Shown: positions 26,668 through 35,068 of the stretch, piece after piece
Numbering within the stretch: position 1 is the first letter of the stretch
Layout: each line of letters starts with the position of its first letter
Source of the DNA: Martinezella lusitana
GTDB taxonomy: Bacteria > Pseudomonadota > Alphaproteobacteria > Rhizobiales > Rhizobiaceae
Assembly: GCF_900094565.1 (NCBI RefSeq)
Contig: NZ_FMAF01000023.1
Coordinates: forward strand, 30,817-94,816
Direction of reading: 5' to 3'
Length of the DNA: 64,000 nt
Notes under the pieces: model-generated
Databases searched by the model: none
Seen by the model: the letters and a program-made list of their open reading frames with translations, nothing else
Told to the model about the DNA's origin: nothing
Made by a program: the position numbers and the translations under genes

Positions 26668-28428
26668 TTATCTGAAGCGTCCCGTTAAGGGAAAACGACG
26701 ATCCTTGGTCGTTGGCGATTTCCGATGAACTTTCGGCCCAGGAGGAGACTGGAAACGCTTGAACTCCGAGCGCCGGACCTGACGGCGGATCATTTGTATA
26801 AATTCGAGCGGTTCGCCAAGCTTGGCGGCGATCTCGGCATCGGTGTGACGCTCCTTGGCGTCCTCCATCTCCCACAGCACGGCGTCGAGGCGCGGATAGG
26901 GTGGAAGACTGTCGGTGTCGCGCTGGTCCGGCCTTAGCTCCGCGCTCGGCGGTGCTTCCATGGTCTGCCGCATCGAAGCGATCGCACCCTCGTTATAGTG
27001 TTCGAGCGGTTTGTCAAAGGCCTGGAACCAAATGCGCGCGAACAATGGATCGGGGTCGATTGCTTGTTTGTAACGCATCTCCAGGATGGGAAACACGTCG
27101 ATAGCCTTGTACAAATCCTTTAGTGGATTGAAGGCAGCACGCATGTCGCCATAGAGCGTGCCGTATCCCATCAGAATCTCGCTCTTGTTGCTTGTGCCCA
27201 GGATGGCCCTGCGACCGTGGTCGTTTGAGATCGCGGACAGCGTATTGCCCCTGATCTGGGCCTGCAGGTTCTCATCAGCGAGACCGGACATGTCACGCCC
27301 ATAGACGTCCCGGAACTTGGCTTTGCTGGCCTCATACTCTTTTGTGATCGGGAGTGTCCTAGCGTTGAAACCAGCGCCCACGCCGATGGCAAAATCGTTG
27401 GCTCGACTGCTCGAGCCGGAGGACGTGTAGGGCGAAGGCATCAGCGCCGCATTGACGCGGGTCGGGCCAAATACGTCACAGGCCAGCGCGGCGACCAAGA
27501 GCGAATCCGCACCGCCCGACAGGCCGAGTACGACATCCTCGAAGTCGTTCTTCTCAATATAGTCACGCAGTCCAAGGCCGACGATGAGATAGCGCTCCTG
27601 CTCGTCGGTCAGTTCAACAGGCGCCTTGGAGGCTTCATTTCGAAAGCCACGACCGTCTCTGTCGATAAGCGCGACGACCTCGACGCCTTCCTTGCCGGGT
27701 TCCATCTCAGAGATCGTGCCGTCTGGATCGATGGTGGCCGAACAGCCATCCCATACCAATTCGTCATTGCCGCCGACCTGGTTGACGTAAATCAGCGGCA
27801 CGCCCGTCTCGGCGACACGTTTCGCGAAGATATTGCGGCGGAAATTGCCCTTGGCGATGGCAAAAGGGCTTGAATTGATGGAGACGATGATCTCAGCGCC
27901 TTTCTGCCTGAGTTCATCTGTCACGTCGTCGAACCAGATATCCTCACAAATGCAGAAGCCGATGGTTGCCTTTCCCACAGGCCCATCGAACATCAAAACG
28001 TTAGCCTCGGCGTCCGTTCCAGTTTGGTCCAGGCGACTTTCAAACCAGCGCACATCGTCGAAGACGTCATAGTTTGGCAGATGGGTTTTCATGTAACTGT
28101 GAACGTCCCGACCATTGCGGAATACGACGAGGCCGTTGCACATCTTACGGCCCTGGGTTTTGCCACGCAATGGCGATCCCACCACGATCGTCAGGCCATA
28201 TTGCCCTGAAAGAATGCGGTATTGATCCAGCCAGTGGATGACCGCCTCTTGATAGTCGGCTTCGAGCAGATAGTCGCCAGCGGCGTAGTTCGCGACAGCG
28301 CATTCCACCAACACATGAATGTCAGCGTCCTTGGCTGAGAAAATGCTGTCTCTACTCTTCTCGAAATTCCCCCTGAAATCGCCGGTAGTGTAGTTAAGTT
28401 GGTGCATGGCGAATTTGAGCTGCCGCAT
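26668..28428 (-). CDS. nadE: Glutamine-dependent NAD+ synthetase
   Basis: This is a 586-residue two-domain enzyme that amidates nicotinate adenine dinucleotide. The N-terminal nitrilase-type glutaminase holds Glu42 (LVECAV), Lys114 (KTHLPNYDVFDD) and Cys161 (FCICEDIWF). The C-terminal ATP pyrophosphatase has SGGADS at 304-309 and the conserved TSNKSEILMGYGTLYGDMRA and FNPLKDLYK. All key residues are present. The ATG at 28428 (MRQLKFAMHQLNYTTGDF) matches usual nadE starts; the frame reaches 28494 only by a TTG without ribosome site. It stands alone, divergent in sequence from housekeeping nadE proteins (for example VECAVANYAAGD in place of FPELALTGYPPED), so it is probably a second copy. Confidence 0.9.
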   Translation of the reverse strand: MRQLKFAMHQLNYTTGDFRGNFEKSRDSIFSAKDADIHVLVECAVANYAAGDYLLEADYQEAVIHWLDQYRILSGQYGLTIVVGSPLRGKTQGRKMCNGLVVFRNGRDVHSYMKTHLPNYDVFDDVRWFESRLDQTGTDAEANVLMFDGPVGKATIGFCICEDIWFDDVTDELRQKGAEIIVSINSSPFAIAKGNFRRNIFAKRVAETGVPLIYVNQVGGNDELVWDGCSATIDPDGTISEMEPGKEGVEVVALIDRDGRGFRNEASKAPVELTDEQERYLIVGLGLRDYIEKNDFEDVVLGLSGGADSLLVAALACDVFGPTRVNAALMPSPYTSSGSSSRANDFAIGVGAGFNARTLPITKEYEASKAKFRDVYGRDMSGLADENLQAQIRGNTLSAISNDHGRRAILGTSNKSEILMGYGTLYGDMRAAFNPLKDLYKAIDVFPILEMRYKQAIDPDPLFARIWFQAFDKPLEHYNEGAIASMRQTMEAPPSAELRPDQRDTDSLPPYPRLDAVLWEMEDAKERHTDAEIAAKLGEPLEFIQMIRRQVRRSEFKRFQSPPGPKVHRKSPTTKDRRFPLTGRFR

Positions 28429-28905
28429 TCCAAAACTCTTTGGTGGGCCGCCGTTATCGACAGCTTGATAATTGGGAGGAAGGCCGATGGCCAAACGGCA
28501 CAGGATTTCGGTGTCGCAAACCGATGTGAGGCTAGCATGCCGATCGGTGCTGGCAAAAGGTTATTGTGTTTTTGATCGTCGGCGGCAGATTTCGATAAAT
28601 TGGGGCAGCGAATTTCAGAAAACCGCGGGGAAGGATGTTGCCGCGCGGCGGTGGGCCGTCGGCATCTGTGGTGCGGGTGGCAAGCTGTATTTCTTAGCAA
28701 CCAAAATAGTCAGATCCAGGATCCGACGCGACTTAAACTCAAGGCGCGAAGCCGTGCGATTTTCGACCGAAGGCGTGCTTGCAATGTCAGCCTCCGCACG
28801 GTTCACCCGAAAATAATAGGCGATTTTTGCAACGCCGTAGTGGCTGTGGCGCCATCGAATTTGCCCCACTTACCGATGGCCGAAGTAAAAGGGGCAGATT
28901 GATGG
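28429..28905. other. Intergenic region upstream of nadE with IS-like debris
   Basis: No gene was recognised. At 28858-28900 the reverse-complementary pieces TTTGCCCC and GGGGCAGA flank ACTTACCGATGGCCGAAGT, which looks like an IS-end or hairpin remnant just before the intron-like segment. Confidence 0.35.
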
Positions 28906-29160
28906 AAACGCGGACGCAAACCGCAAGCAGTAGATGGTGCAAGTCCATTGCGATGAAGGAGCAGCGATCCACATCGGCCCCGAGTCATGCGCGGGCAGTC
29001 GTGAGGCTCTACGTGAAGTGTCGACAGGGGAGCACCGAATAAAGCGGAAGCGAGGGCAGCGAAGACTACGCCGTAGAGGGGAGGAAATGAATACCAGCTC
29101 TTGGCGACTCGGAATATCTTGGAAAAGCCGCGCCCTCATCCCGATTGATCTCCTTTAGAT
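28906..29160 (+). ncRNA. Possible group II intron fragment (5' domain I region)
   Basis: The stretch contains ACGCAAACCGCAAGCAGTAG, ATGGTGCAAGTCCATTGCGA, AGTCATGCGCGGGCAGTCGT and GAAGTGTCGACAGGGGAGCA in this order. That is the pattern I associate with domain I of bacterial group II introns. No reverse transcriptase/maturase reading frame follows, and the region runs into the ompW downstream flank, so it would be a truncated relic. The call rests on pattern memory and needs a covariance search. Confidence 0.4.
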
Positions 29161-29302
29161 CGCTCCGCTGCTGGCTTGGTAGGGGGCAGAACAAGATTAA
29201 GGGGCTCAAGAGCGCGGCGGGGTGAGGCTACCGCTCCGAAACGGCGGCGCCCATCGGCTGGGAACAAGTGCTGGTAGGAGCCCGGCACCTGTTCGATTTG
29301 CT

Positions 29303-29977
29303 CTAGAAGCGATAGGTGACGCCGGCGCCGATGAGCCACGGATCGAGGTTGGCTTTGCCGCTGACATGGGCACCGCCGACACTGGCATCGAAATCCGGCC
29401 TCAGGAAGATCTTCTTCGCATCGACATTGAGACCCCAATGCTCATCGAGCATGTAGTCGAAACCGGCCTGCAGCGCGACGCCGAACGCGTTCTTGACGTC
29501 GAGGCTGCGGGCGTTTTTGCCTGATTGATCGTAGAATATCGTATAGTTTACGCCGGCGCCCACATAGGGCCGAAACGCGCCGAAATCGGTAAAGTGATAT
29601 TGCAGTGTCAGCGTGGGCGGCAGCAACCATGTTTTGCCGATTTCGCCGAGACCTGTGATCGCGCCGCTGCCATACACCTTGGCATATGTCGTGCCGAGAA
29701 TCAGTTCCGCCGCGATATTGTCGTTGAAGAAATAGGAAATATCGAATTCCGGAATGACCGTGTTCGAGTAGGACAGGTCAGAACCCGCCAACCCGTCGAC
29801 GCGGCCCGAGTCCCTGGTGATCACGCCGAGCGCGCGCAGGCGTATCTGCCACGGGCTTTGGCTCGTTACGGCGGGCGCCTCACCCTGCGCGCCAGCCAGA
29901 TCAGCCGCTTGCGCTGTGCAGGCCGTGGCTAATGCGGCTGCCGTTACGATGGCGGGAACGATGTTGCTGGATATCAT
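29303..29977 (-). CDS. ompW: OmpW family outer-membrane beta-barrel protein
   Basis: This 224-residue protein has a Sec signal peptide (cleavage after AQA near residue 25) and an eight-stranded beta-barrel of the OmpW family. WQIRLRALGVITRDSG, IPEFDISYFFNDNIAAELIL, LPPTLTLQYHF and the C-terminal aromatic YRF signal are visible. The start at 29977 has AAGGAG seven bases upstream; a TTG start at 29992 would overlap it. OmpW barrels form narrow hydrophobic channels in the outer membrane. An FNR/FixK-type box about 70 bases upstream suggests control by oxygen. Confidence 0.9.
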   Translation of the reverse strand: MISSNIVPAIVTAAALATACTAQAADLAGAQGEAPAVTSQSPWQIRLRALGVITRDSGRVDGLAGSDLSYSNTVIPEFDISYFFNDNIAAELILGTTYAKVYGSGAITGLGEIGKTWLLPPTLTLQYHFTDFGAFRPYVGAGVNYTIFYDQSGKNARSLDVKNAFGVALQAGFDYMLDEHWGLNVDAKKIFLRPDFDASVGGAHVSGKANLDPWLIGAGVTYRF

Positions 29978-30044
29978 CTCTTTCTCCTTCAATCCGAGAC
30001 TCGTGTCGGTTGGGAGAAATATCCGCTCTCGGGAGGGTGATGAT

Positions 30045-30058
30045 TTGAGCTAGATCAA
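30045..30058 (-). promoter_or_regulatory. FNR/FixK-type box upstream of ompW
   Basis: TTGAG-CTAG-ATCAA matches the anaerobox TTGAT-N4-ATCAA at nine of ten half-site positions. Its centre lies about 75 bases before the ompW ATG, compatible with class II activation. OmpW genes in other proteobacteria are under FNR control. Confidence 0.65.
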
Positions 30059-30123
30059 ATTGGGAAGGCCGCTTTGGCCGATGCAAGCAAAGCCTGCCAC
30101 ATTGTCTCAATCATGCAACAGGG

Positions 30124-30945
30124 GGGTGGCGTCGCCTTAACGGCCTGGTTGGGATCGACTTGGTATTCGGGTTGTCATGACCGAAGCCCCGCATGTTCAC
30201 CTCAGACGCCACCGCTTTCCCGCTGAGATCATTGCCCACGCCGTGTGGCTCTATTATCGGTTCCCGCTCAGCTTTCGCGACGTCGAGGATCTGTTGGCTG
30301 ACCGCGGCATCAACGTTTCATTCCAGACTGTCCCGGAATGGGCGACGAAATTTGGCCTGAAGTTCGCTCATCAGCTCAGACGACGCTCACGCGGCCACTT
30401 TGCCGACAAGTGGCAGCTCGATGAGATGGTGGTGACGATCAAGGGAAGGAAATACTGGCTGTGGCGTGCCGTCGATGCAAACGGTTATGTCCTCGATGCC
30501 CTGCTGCAAAGCCGAAGGAACAAGGCAGCCGTCCTGCGTCTGATGCGCAAGCTGCTCGAGGATCAAGGTATCGCCCCGCGCGTGATGGTGACCGAAAAGC
30601 TGCGTTCCTATTCGGCCGCAAAGGCCGAGTTGATGCCACGCGTGGAGCATCGCTCGCACAAGGGATTGAACAACCGAGCTGAGAATTCTCATCTTGCTGT
30701 GCGACGACGAGAGTGACGAATGATGCGGTTCAAGTCCGCACGACAGTGCCAGCATTTCGTCTCAACTCACGGCCAGATCGCCAATCTCTTTCTTCTTCAC
30801 AGGAAATGCTTGACCGCCACCGACCATCGCCAGCTTCGCACTCACGCCATCTCGATCTGGCGTGAAACCGCTGGCACGATTGCTACCTGAAATACCGGAC
30901 ACACGCCCTCACCACGGGTTCCACCCTGTTAAGGCGACGCCACCC
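30124..30945 (+). mobile_element. IS6-family element with inactivated transposase
   Basis: Perfect 18-bp inverted repeats bound it: GGGTGGCGTCGCCTTAAC at 30124-30141 and its complement at 30928-30945. Length is 822 bp. The 8-base flanks CAACAGGG and GCACGCGT are not duplicated. It sits directly after the 3' end of the SIP gene of the siderophore cluster, just where an ATPase gene would be expected. Confidence 0.85.
30177..30890 (+). pseudogene. IS6-family transposase, frameshifted and catalytically altered
   Basis: The frame from 30177 reads MTEAPHVHLRRHRFPAEIIA and has Asp in QLDEMV and Glu in NNRAENSH. The second catalytic Asp, normally in VTDKLRSY, is Glu here (VMVTEKLRSY). After AVRRRE the frame stops at 30714-30716. 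The natural continuation MMRFKSARQCQHFVSTHGQI and onward to ETAGTIAT is found in the next frame and ends at 30888-30890. A frameshift near 30712-30722 plus the D-to-E change mean this copy is dead. Confidence 0.85.
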
Positions 30946-30974
30946 GCACGCGTCATCGGTGAACGGCTACTTCC

Positions 30975-32030
30975 TCAACAACGCTGCCAATAGGCGGCGA
31001 TGCTGAAGGTGCCGGGATCCCTGGCGATCTCGCTCTTGACGAAAGCGCGGACGGCACGGGCCTGCTTCTGTTCGCAGGCGACCCAGACAAAGGTTTCCGG
31101 ATCGGCCGCAGGCACGATGTCGCGCAGGATGCGTTCAAGCGTATCCGTCGTTCCGGCAGCGGCATAATTGCGATGCAGCCAGGTGACATCCATTGATGCG
31201 CTTGATGTCAGCGGCTGCTCTTCTTGTTTGTCGGCGACCTCGAGAAAGATCCGCAACTCGGCATCGGCAGGGACGGAGGCTGCAATGCGGGCGATGGCCG
31301 GCAGCGCGGCTTCGTCGCCAGCAAGAATGAGTTTGCGCGCTGCTGGCACGCCGCCGCCACCGGGGCCGATCAGGCCGGCGCGATCGCCGTGGCGCGCGGT
31401 CATCGCCCAGATCGCTCCCGGCACATCGTCGCCTTCATGTACAACGAAATCGATATTTATCTCGCCTCGGTCAAGATCGATGCTGCGGATCGTATAGGCG
31501 CGGATGGTCAGCGCATCATCGCCCTTCGGCCAATGGATGCGGCCGTCCGGCTCCGTATGCGGCCAGACCGGCACGCGACCCTTCGGCGGGATGAGCAGGC
31601 GGACATGCATGCCGCCCTCGACGAAATGCCTGGCATCATCGGTCGCGACGACGACGCGGCGCATATGCGGGGTGATATGGTAGGCATCGACAACCCTGAT
31701 TTCGCGGAAGTTCGGTATGGCTGATGGTTGCGGGCCGTCGGCCCAATTGAGGGCGAGCGTGTTGCTGGTGGAGAGTTCGAACAGGTTTTCGGCGACCATG
31801 CTGCGGATCGTGAAGAGCATGGCTGCCGTCGGGCAACGTAGCTTGATGTCGAGACGATCATTGCTGACGGCGATGTCGGCGCTGCCGATGACGGTATCGA
31901 GGCGGGCTCCGGCCGCGCTTCTCGTGATGGTGACATGTTCGGCAAAACGCGCGCAGAACTTATCCAGCAATTGACCGGCATCCTTGTGGGTTGCCACGCC
32001 GGAAGCGGTGAAATCCCTTGCATGAATCAT
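30975..32030 (-). CDS. Siderophore-interacting protein with N-terminal DUF2218 domain
   Basis: This 351-residue cytoplasmic flavin reductase releases iron from ferric siderophores. Residues 1 to about 95 form a DUF2218 domain. The rest is the SIP flavin/NAD-binding module: REIRVVDAYHITPHMRRVVV, DALTIRAYTIRSIDLDRGEI, GPGGGG, and the C-terminal FSIAAYWQRC, which is the typical SIP end. Its ATG overlaps the fused permease stop as ATGA at 32027-32030. It is the last gene of the iron operon. IS6 begins 29 bases after its stop. Confidence 0.88.
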   Translation of the reverse strand: MIHARDFTASGVATHKDAGQLLDKFCARFAEHVTITRSAAGARLDTVIGSADIAVSNDRLDIKLRCPTAAMLFTIRSMVAENLFELSTSNTLALNWADGPQPSAIPNFREIRVVDAYHITPHMRRVVVATDDARHFVEGGMHVRLLIPPKGRVPVWPHTEPDGRIHWPKGDDALTIRAYTIRSIDLDRGEINIDFVVHEGDDVPGAIWAMTARHGDRAGLIGPGGGGVPAARKLILAGDEAALPAIARIAASVPADAELRIFLEVADKQEEQPLTSSASMDVTWLHRNYAAAGTTDTLERILRDIVPAADPETFVWVACEQKQARAVRAFVKSEIARDPGTFSIAAYWQRC

Positions 32031-34027
32031 TTTTTCGTCTCCTTGCGGGTCAGGAACCAGATGAGATAGGGGCCGCCGATCAGCGCCGCGAACAGACCGA
32101 CGGGAACCTCATAGGGAAAGATCACAATGTGCGACAGCCAATCGGCCAGCACGAGCAGCATGGCACCAAGCAACAAGCTCGCGCCCAACTGTTTGACGGT
32201 GCTACGAAAGCCTATGAGGCGCCCAAGATGCGGTGCGATCAGCCCCGTCAGGCTGAGCGGGCCGACGAGGAAAGAGGGAATCGCAGTCAGGATGGCCGCA
32301 AGAACCGCCAGAGTGAGGCGGCTTGCCGCAACCGAGAGGCCGACGGAGCGCGAAATGTCGCCGCCGAGCGGCAGCACATCGAACCATCGCCTCAGGATCG
32401 GCAGGATCGGAACGAGAAGCACAAGCGAAATGACCCCGATCCAGGCTTCGAAGGAGCCGGCCCGATTGGTGGAGCCCGACAGCCAGGTCAGCAGGAGATA
32501 GGCGCGCAGATCGCCGCGTGAAAGAACGACAGTGACGATTGCCATGCAGAGAGCGCCGATGGCGACGCCCGAAAGCAGCAGTCGCTCGGGGTCGAAGCCG
32601 CCACGCGCGCTGAATGCCATCATGCCAAGGAATGCAATCAGCGCGCCGATCGTCATTGCGGTGATGGTGACGACGGGCGAGGGGAATGCAAAGAGAAAGA
32701 GTGCGATCGTCAGGCCCGCACCGCCGCCGGCGCTCACTCCCAGGACCTCGGGGCTTGCGAGCGGATTGGCGGTGAGGCGCTGCATGATGAAGCCGGCTGC
32801 GGCGAGCATCGCGCCGGCAGTTGCTGCAACGACGGTGCGCGGCAGGCGGAAAGGCAGAAGTTCCCGAAACTGGCTGCCGATCGCCATGTGCCAGCCATCG
32901 AAACTGCGCCCGACCGACAGAACAATGAGGATCAGAAGAACGAAGCCGAGCGCGAGCAAAGCAAGCGTTCGTCCCGGTGCTGCAATAGTCAGTCGTGCCC
33001 GAGGGCCGCCAACGGCGCGCAGCGCATTGCCGGAATGCAGGCGCCGCAGAAGCAGCAACAGGAGCGGTCCGCCAAGGAGCGCGGTCGCTGCTCCCGTCGG
33101 GGCAAGGTCGGTGAACCCCGGCGAGAGGAGCTGCACCAGGCAATCCGTCAGGAACAGCAGGCCGGCGCCGGCGATAGGGGCGGCGATCAGCAGCTGCCGG
33201 GTGCGCCGCGCGCCGCAGAATCTGGCGATGTGAGGTGCGGCAAGCCCAAGAAAGCCGATGATGCCGACCTGCGCCGTCACCGAAGCCGCCAGCCAGACGG
33301 CAAGCGCCAGAATGGCAAGGCGCATGCTGTGCAACGCAAGGCCGAGGTTCTTGGCGCTGCGGTCGTCCAGGCTCATCACCGTCAGAGGACGGACCAGCGC
33401 CAATGCGGCTGCAAAGCCGATGATCAGGCGCGGCGCAAGCGTGACGACGCCATCCCAGTTTTGCTGGTTCAGCGCGCCCGCGCCCCAGATGAAGACGGAC
33501 ATTGCATATTCGCCGCGTGCGAGAATGATGGTGACGCTAAGTGCGGTTGCAACCAGCGTCACCATCATGCCGCATAGCGCCACCGTCACCGGGTCGAGAC
33601 CACGCCGCCAGCTCAATGCCAGAACGATCAGGACCGCAGCAAGCCCGCCGACAAAGGCAGAGATCTCCCGCGGCAGGCCGATCAGCAGGGGAAAGAGCCC
33701 GACAGCGATCGTCATCGCCAGCTGCGCCCCGGCGGCGATCCCGAGCGTCGAGGCGTCGGCGATCGGATTGCCCAAGACTCTTTGCAGCAAGGCGCCCGAA
33801 AGGCCGAGAGCCGCACCGGCTATGATTGCGATAGCCGAGCGCGGCAGCAGGCTATCGGTGAGCAAGATATGGTTGAGTGCGGCTGCCTCGCGTACATCAG
33901 CGGCAAGCTGCGGCCGCAGCAAGAGCAGAGCTGCAAAAGCAAGGATGCAGAGAGTGGCGAGCAGAGCACCGTTGCGTGCCAGCGATTTGCCTTGGGCAAT
34001 CACAGGCCGATCAATCGTTCCATGCAC
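32027..34027 (-). CDS. Fused FhuB-like siderophore ABC permease
   Basis: This 666-residue inner-membrane protein is built of two FecCD-type permease halves, about 330 residues each, as in FhuB. Half 1 has LPRSAIAIIAGAALGLSGAL and half 2 LPRTVVAATAGAMLAAAGFI at their starts. Conserved GxxGLxxPHxxR signatures appear in both (FLGLAAPHIARFCG and SLTGLIAPHLGRLIG). The GTG start at 34027 overlaps the end of the binding-protein gene. An ATP-binding partner is needed to energise it, but none is encoded next to it. Confidence 0.88.
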   Translation of the reverse strand: MHGTIDRPVIAQGKSLARNGALLATLCILAFAALLLLRPQLAADVREAAALNHILLTDSLLPRSAIAIIAGAALGLSGALLQRVLGNPIADASTLGIAAGAQLAMTIAVGLFPLLIGLPREISAFVGGLAAVLIVLALSWRRGLDPVTVALCGMMVTLVATALSVTIILARGEYAMSVFIWGAGALNQQNWDGVVTLAPRLIIGFAAALALVRPLTVMSLDDRSAKNLGLALHSMRLAILALAVWLAASVTAQVGIIGFLGLAAPHIARFCGARRTRQLLIAAPIAGAGLLFLTDCLVQLLSPGFTDLAPTGAATALLGGPLLLLLLRRLHSGNALRAVGGPRARLTIAAPGRTLALLALGFVLLILIVLSVGRSFDGWHMAIGSQFRELLPFRLPRTVVAATAGAMLAAAGFIMQRLTANPLASPEVLGVSAGGGAGLTIALFLFAFPSPVVTITAMTIGALIAFLGMMAFSARGGFDPERLLLSGVAIGALCMAIVTVVLSRGDLRAYLLLTWLSGSTNRAGSFEAWIGVISLVLLVPILPILRRWFDVLPLGGDISRSVGLSVAASRLTLAVLAAILTAIPSFLVGPLSLTGLIAPHLGRLIGFRSTVKQLGASLLLGAMLLVLADWLSHIVIFPYEVPVGLFAALIGGPYLIWFLTRKETKK

Positions 34028-34904
34028 GGTTGAGCCCTCCTGCAAGGAGATCGGCGAAGCGTTCTGCCGCCGGCAGCGCACCATAGGGATTGATCGAGCC
34101 GAGCATGAGGACACGACCTTGCCGTACCGGCGGAAGCGCATTCCAGAATGCGCTTTGCTGGAGTTCCGCCAGAGCTTCGGCCGGATGCGGCGGGATGAGG
34201 ACGATCCATGCATCCGGCATGGCGGCTAGCCGTTCGATGCCGACCGGTGCGGTCGCCGAATAACTCGTCAAATCCGGCCAGGCATTGGTCAGGCCGGTGC
34301 GGGTGAGAACTTCCCCGAACATGCTATCGGAGCCGAAGACGCGAAAGTGCCTGGCGTCGCCCAGATTGATCGGCAGGATCGGCCGGTGATCGCCCTTGCT
34401 GAAACTGGCGCGATAGGCTTCGAGCTTTTCGCGCATCGCGTCGACGAGGGCGCGACCTGTCATAAGTCCAAGCCGATCGCCGATCGCAAGGGTTGCCTGT
34501 TCCGAAAGCTGGTAGGGGCTGGCTCCGGGTTGATAAATGGCGTGGCTCTCGACCGGTGCGATCAGCCGCATGCGATCGTCGGCCCAGGTATAGAAATTGG
34601 AATTGAAGATCAGATTTGGCCTGGATGCAAAAAGGACTTCGAAGTTCGGCGTGCCGCGCAGCCCGAGATCGGCAACGCCCGCGGGAATAGCCGGGGTCAC
34701 GGCAACGTCGCGGAATTGCAGTAATTCGGTGCCGGCAACCACATTTGCGCCGATCGCCAGCAGGGTTTCCAGAATGGCCCAATCGAGCGTCGCCACACGC
34801 GGGCTCGCCGCCGCGCGCGCCGGCGTCAGGCCTGCGATCGCGCCTGCGCCTGCCATCGCAATGAACTGTCTTCGAGACAGCTTATGGGTGTTTCCTGCTG
34901 TCAT
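34011..34904 (-). CDS. FhuD-like ferric-siderophore binding protein
   Basis: This 297-residue periplasmic binding protein has a twin-arginine leader (SRRQFIAMAGAGAIAGL, residues 10-26) with cleavage near ARA. TAT export is usual for FhuD proteins of alphaproteobacteria. The cluster B fold is shown by VATLDWAILETLLAIGANVV and FEVLFASRPNLIFNS. The start at 34904 keeps the leader; the frame reaches 34979. Its stop overlaps the permease GTG by 17 bases. It delivers a hydroxamate-type siderophore to the fused permease. Confidence 0.85.
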   Translation of the reverse strand: MTAGNTHKLSRRQFIAMAGAGAIAGLTPARAAASPRVATLDWAILETLLAIGANVVAGTELLQFRDVAVTPAIPAGVADLGLRGTPNFEVLFASRPNLIFNSNFYTWADDRMRLIAPVESHAIYQPGASPYQLSEQATLAIGDRLGLMTGRALVDAMREKLEAYRASFSKGDHRPILPINLGDARHFRVFGSDSMFGEVLTRTGLTNAWPDLTSYSATAPVGIERLAAMPDAWIVLIPPHPAEALAELQQSAFWNALPPVRQGRVLMLGSINPYGALPAAERFADLLAGGLNRAWND

Positions 34905-35068
34905 TGGAAATAGCTGACCAGGCTGCAGCACTGTGACTGGGCAAGCATCCCCGCGCCGACGCGGTAAATTCGCAGCCACTGCGTCGTCATGCGTAAGCGT
35001 TGCCTTCGGTTTGAAACGAGTTCGAGGATTGCCTTGATTGAAAATGAAAGTATACTAAAATTCTCAAC

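Noticed and set aside
32202..33143. 313-codon frame within the fused permease gene on the same strand
   Set aside because: It is a shifted frame of the FhuB-like gene, Arg/Pro-rich and without membrane segments.
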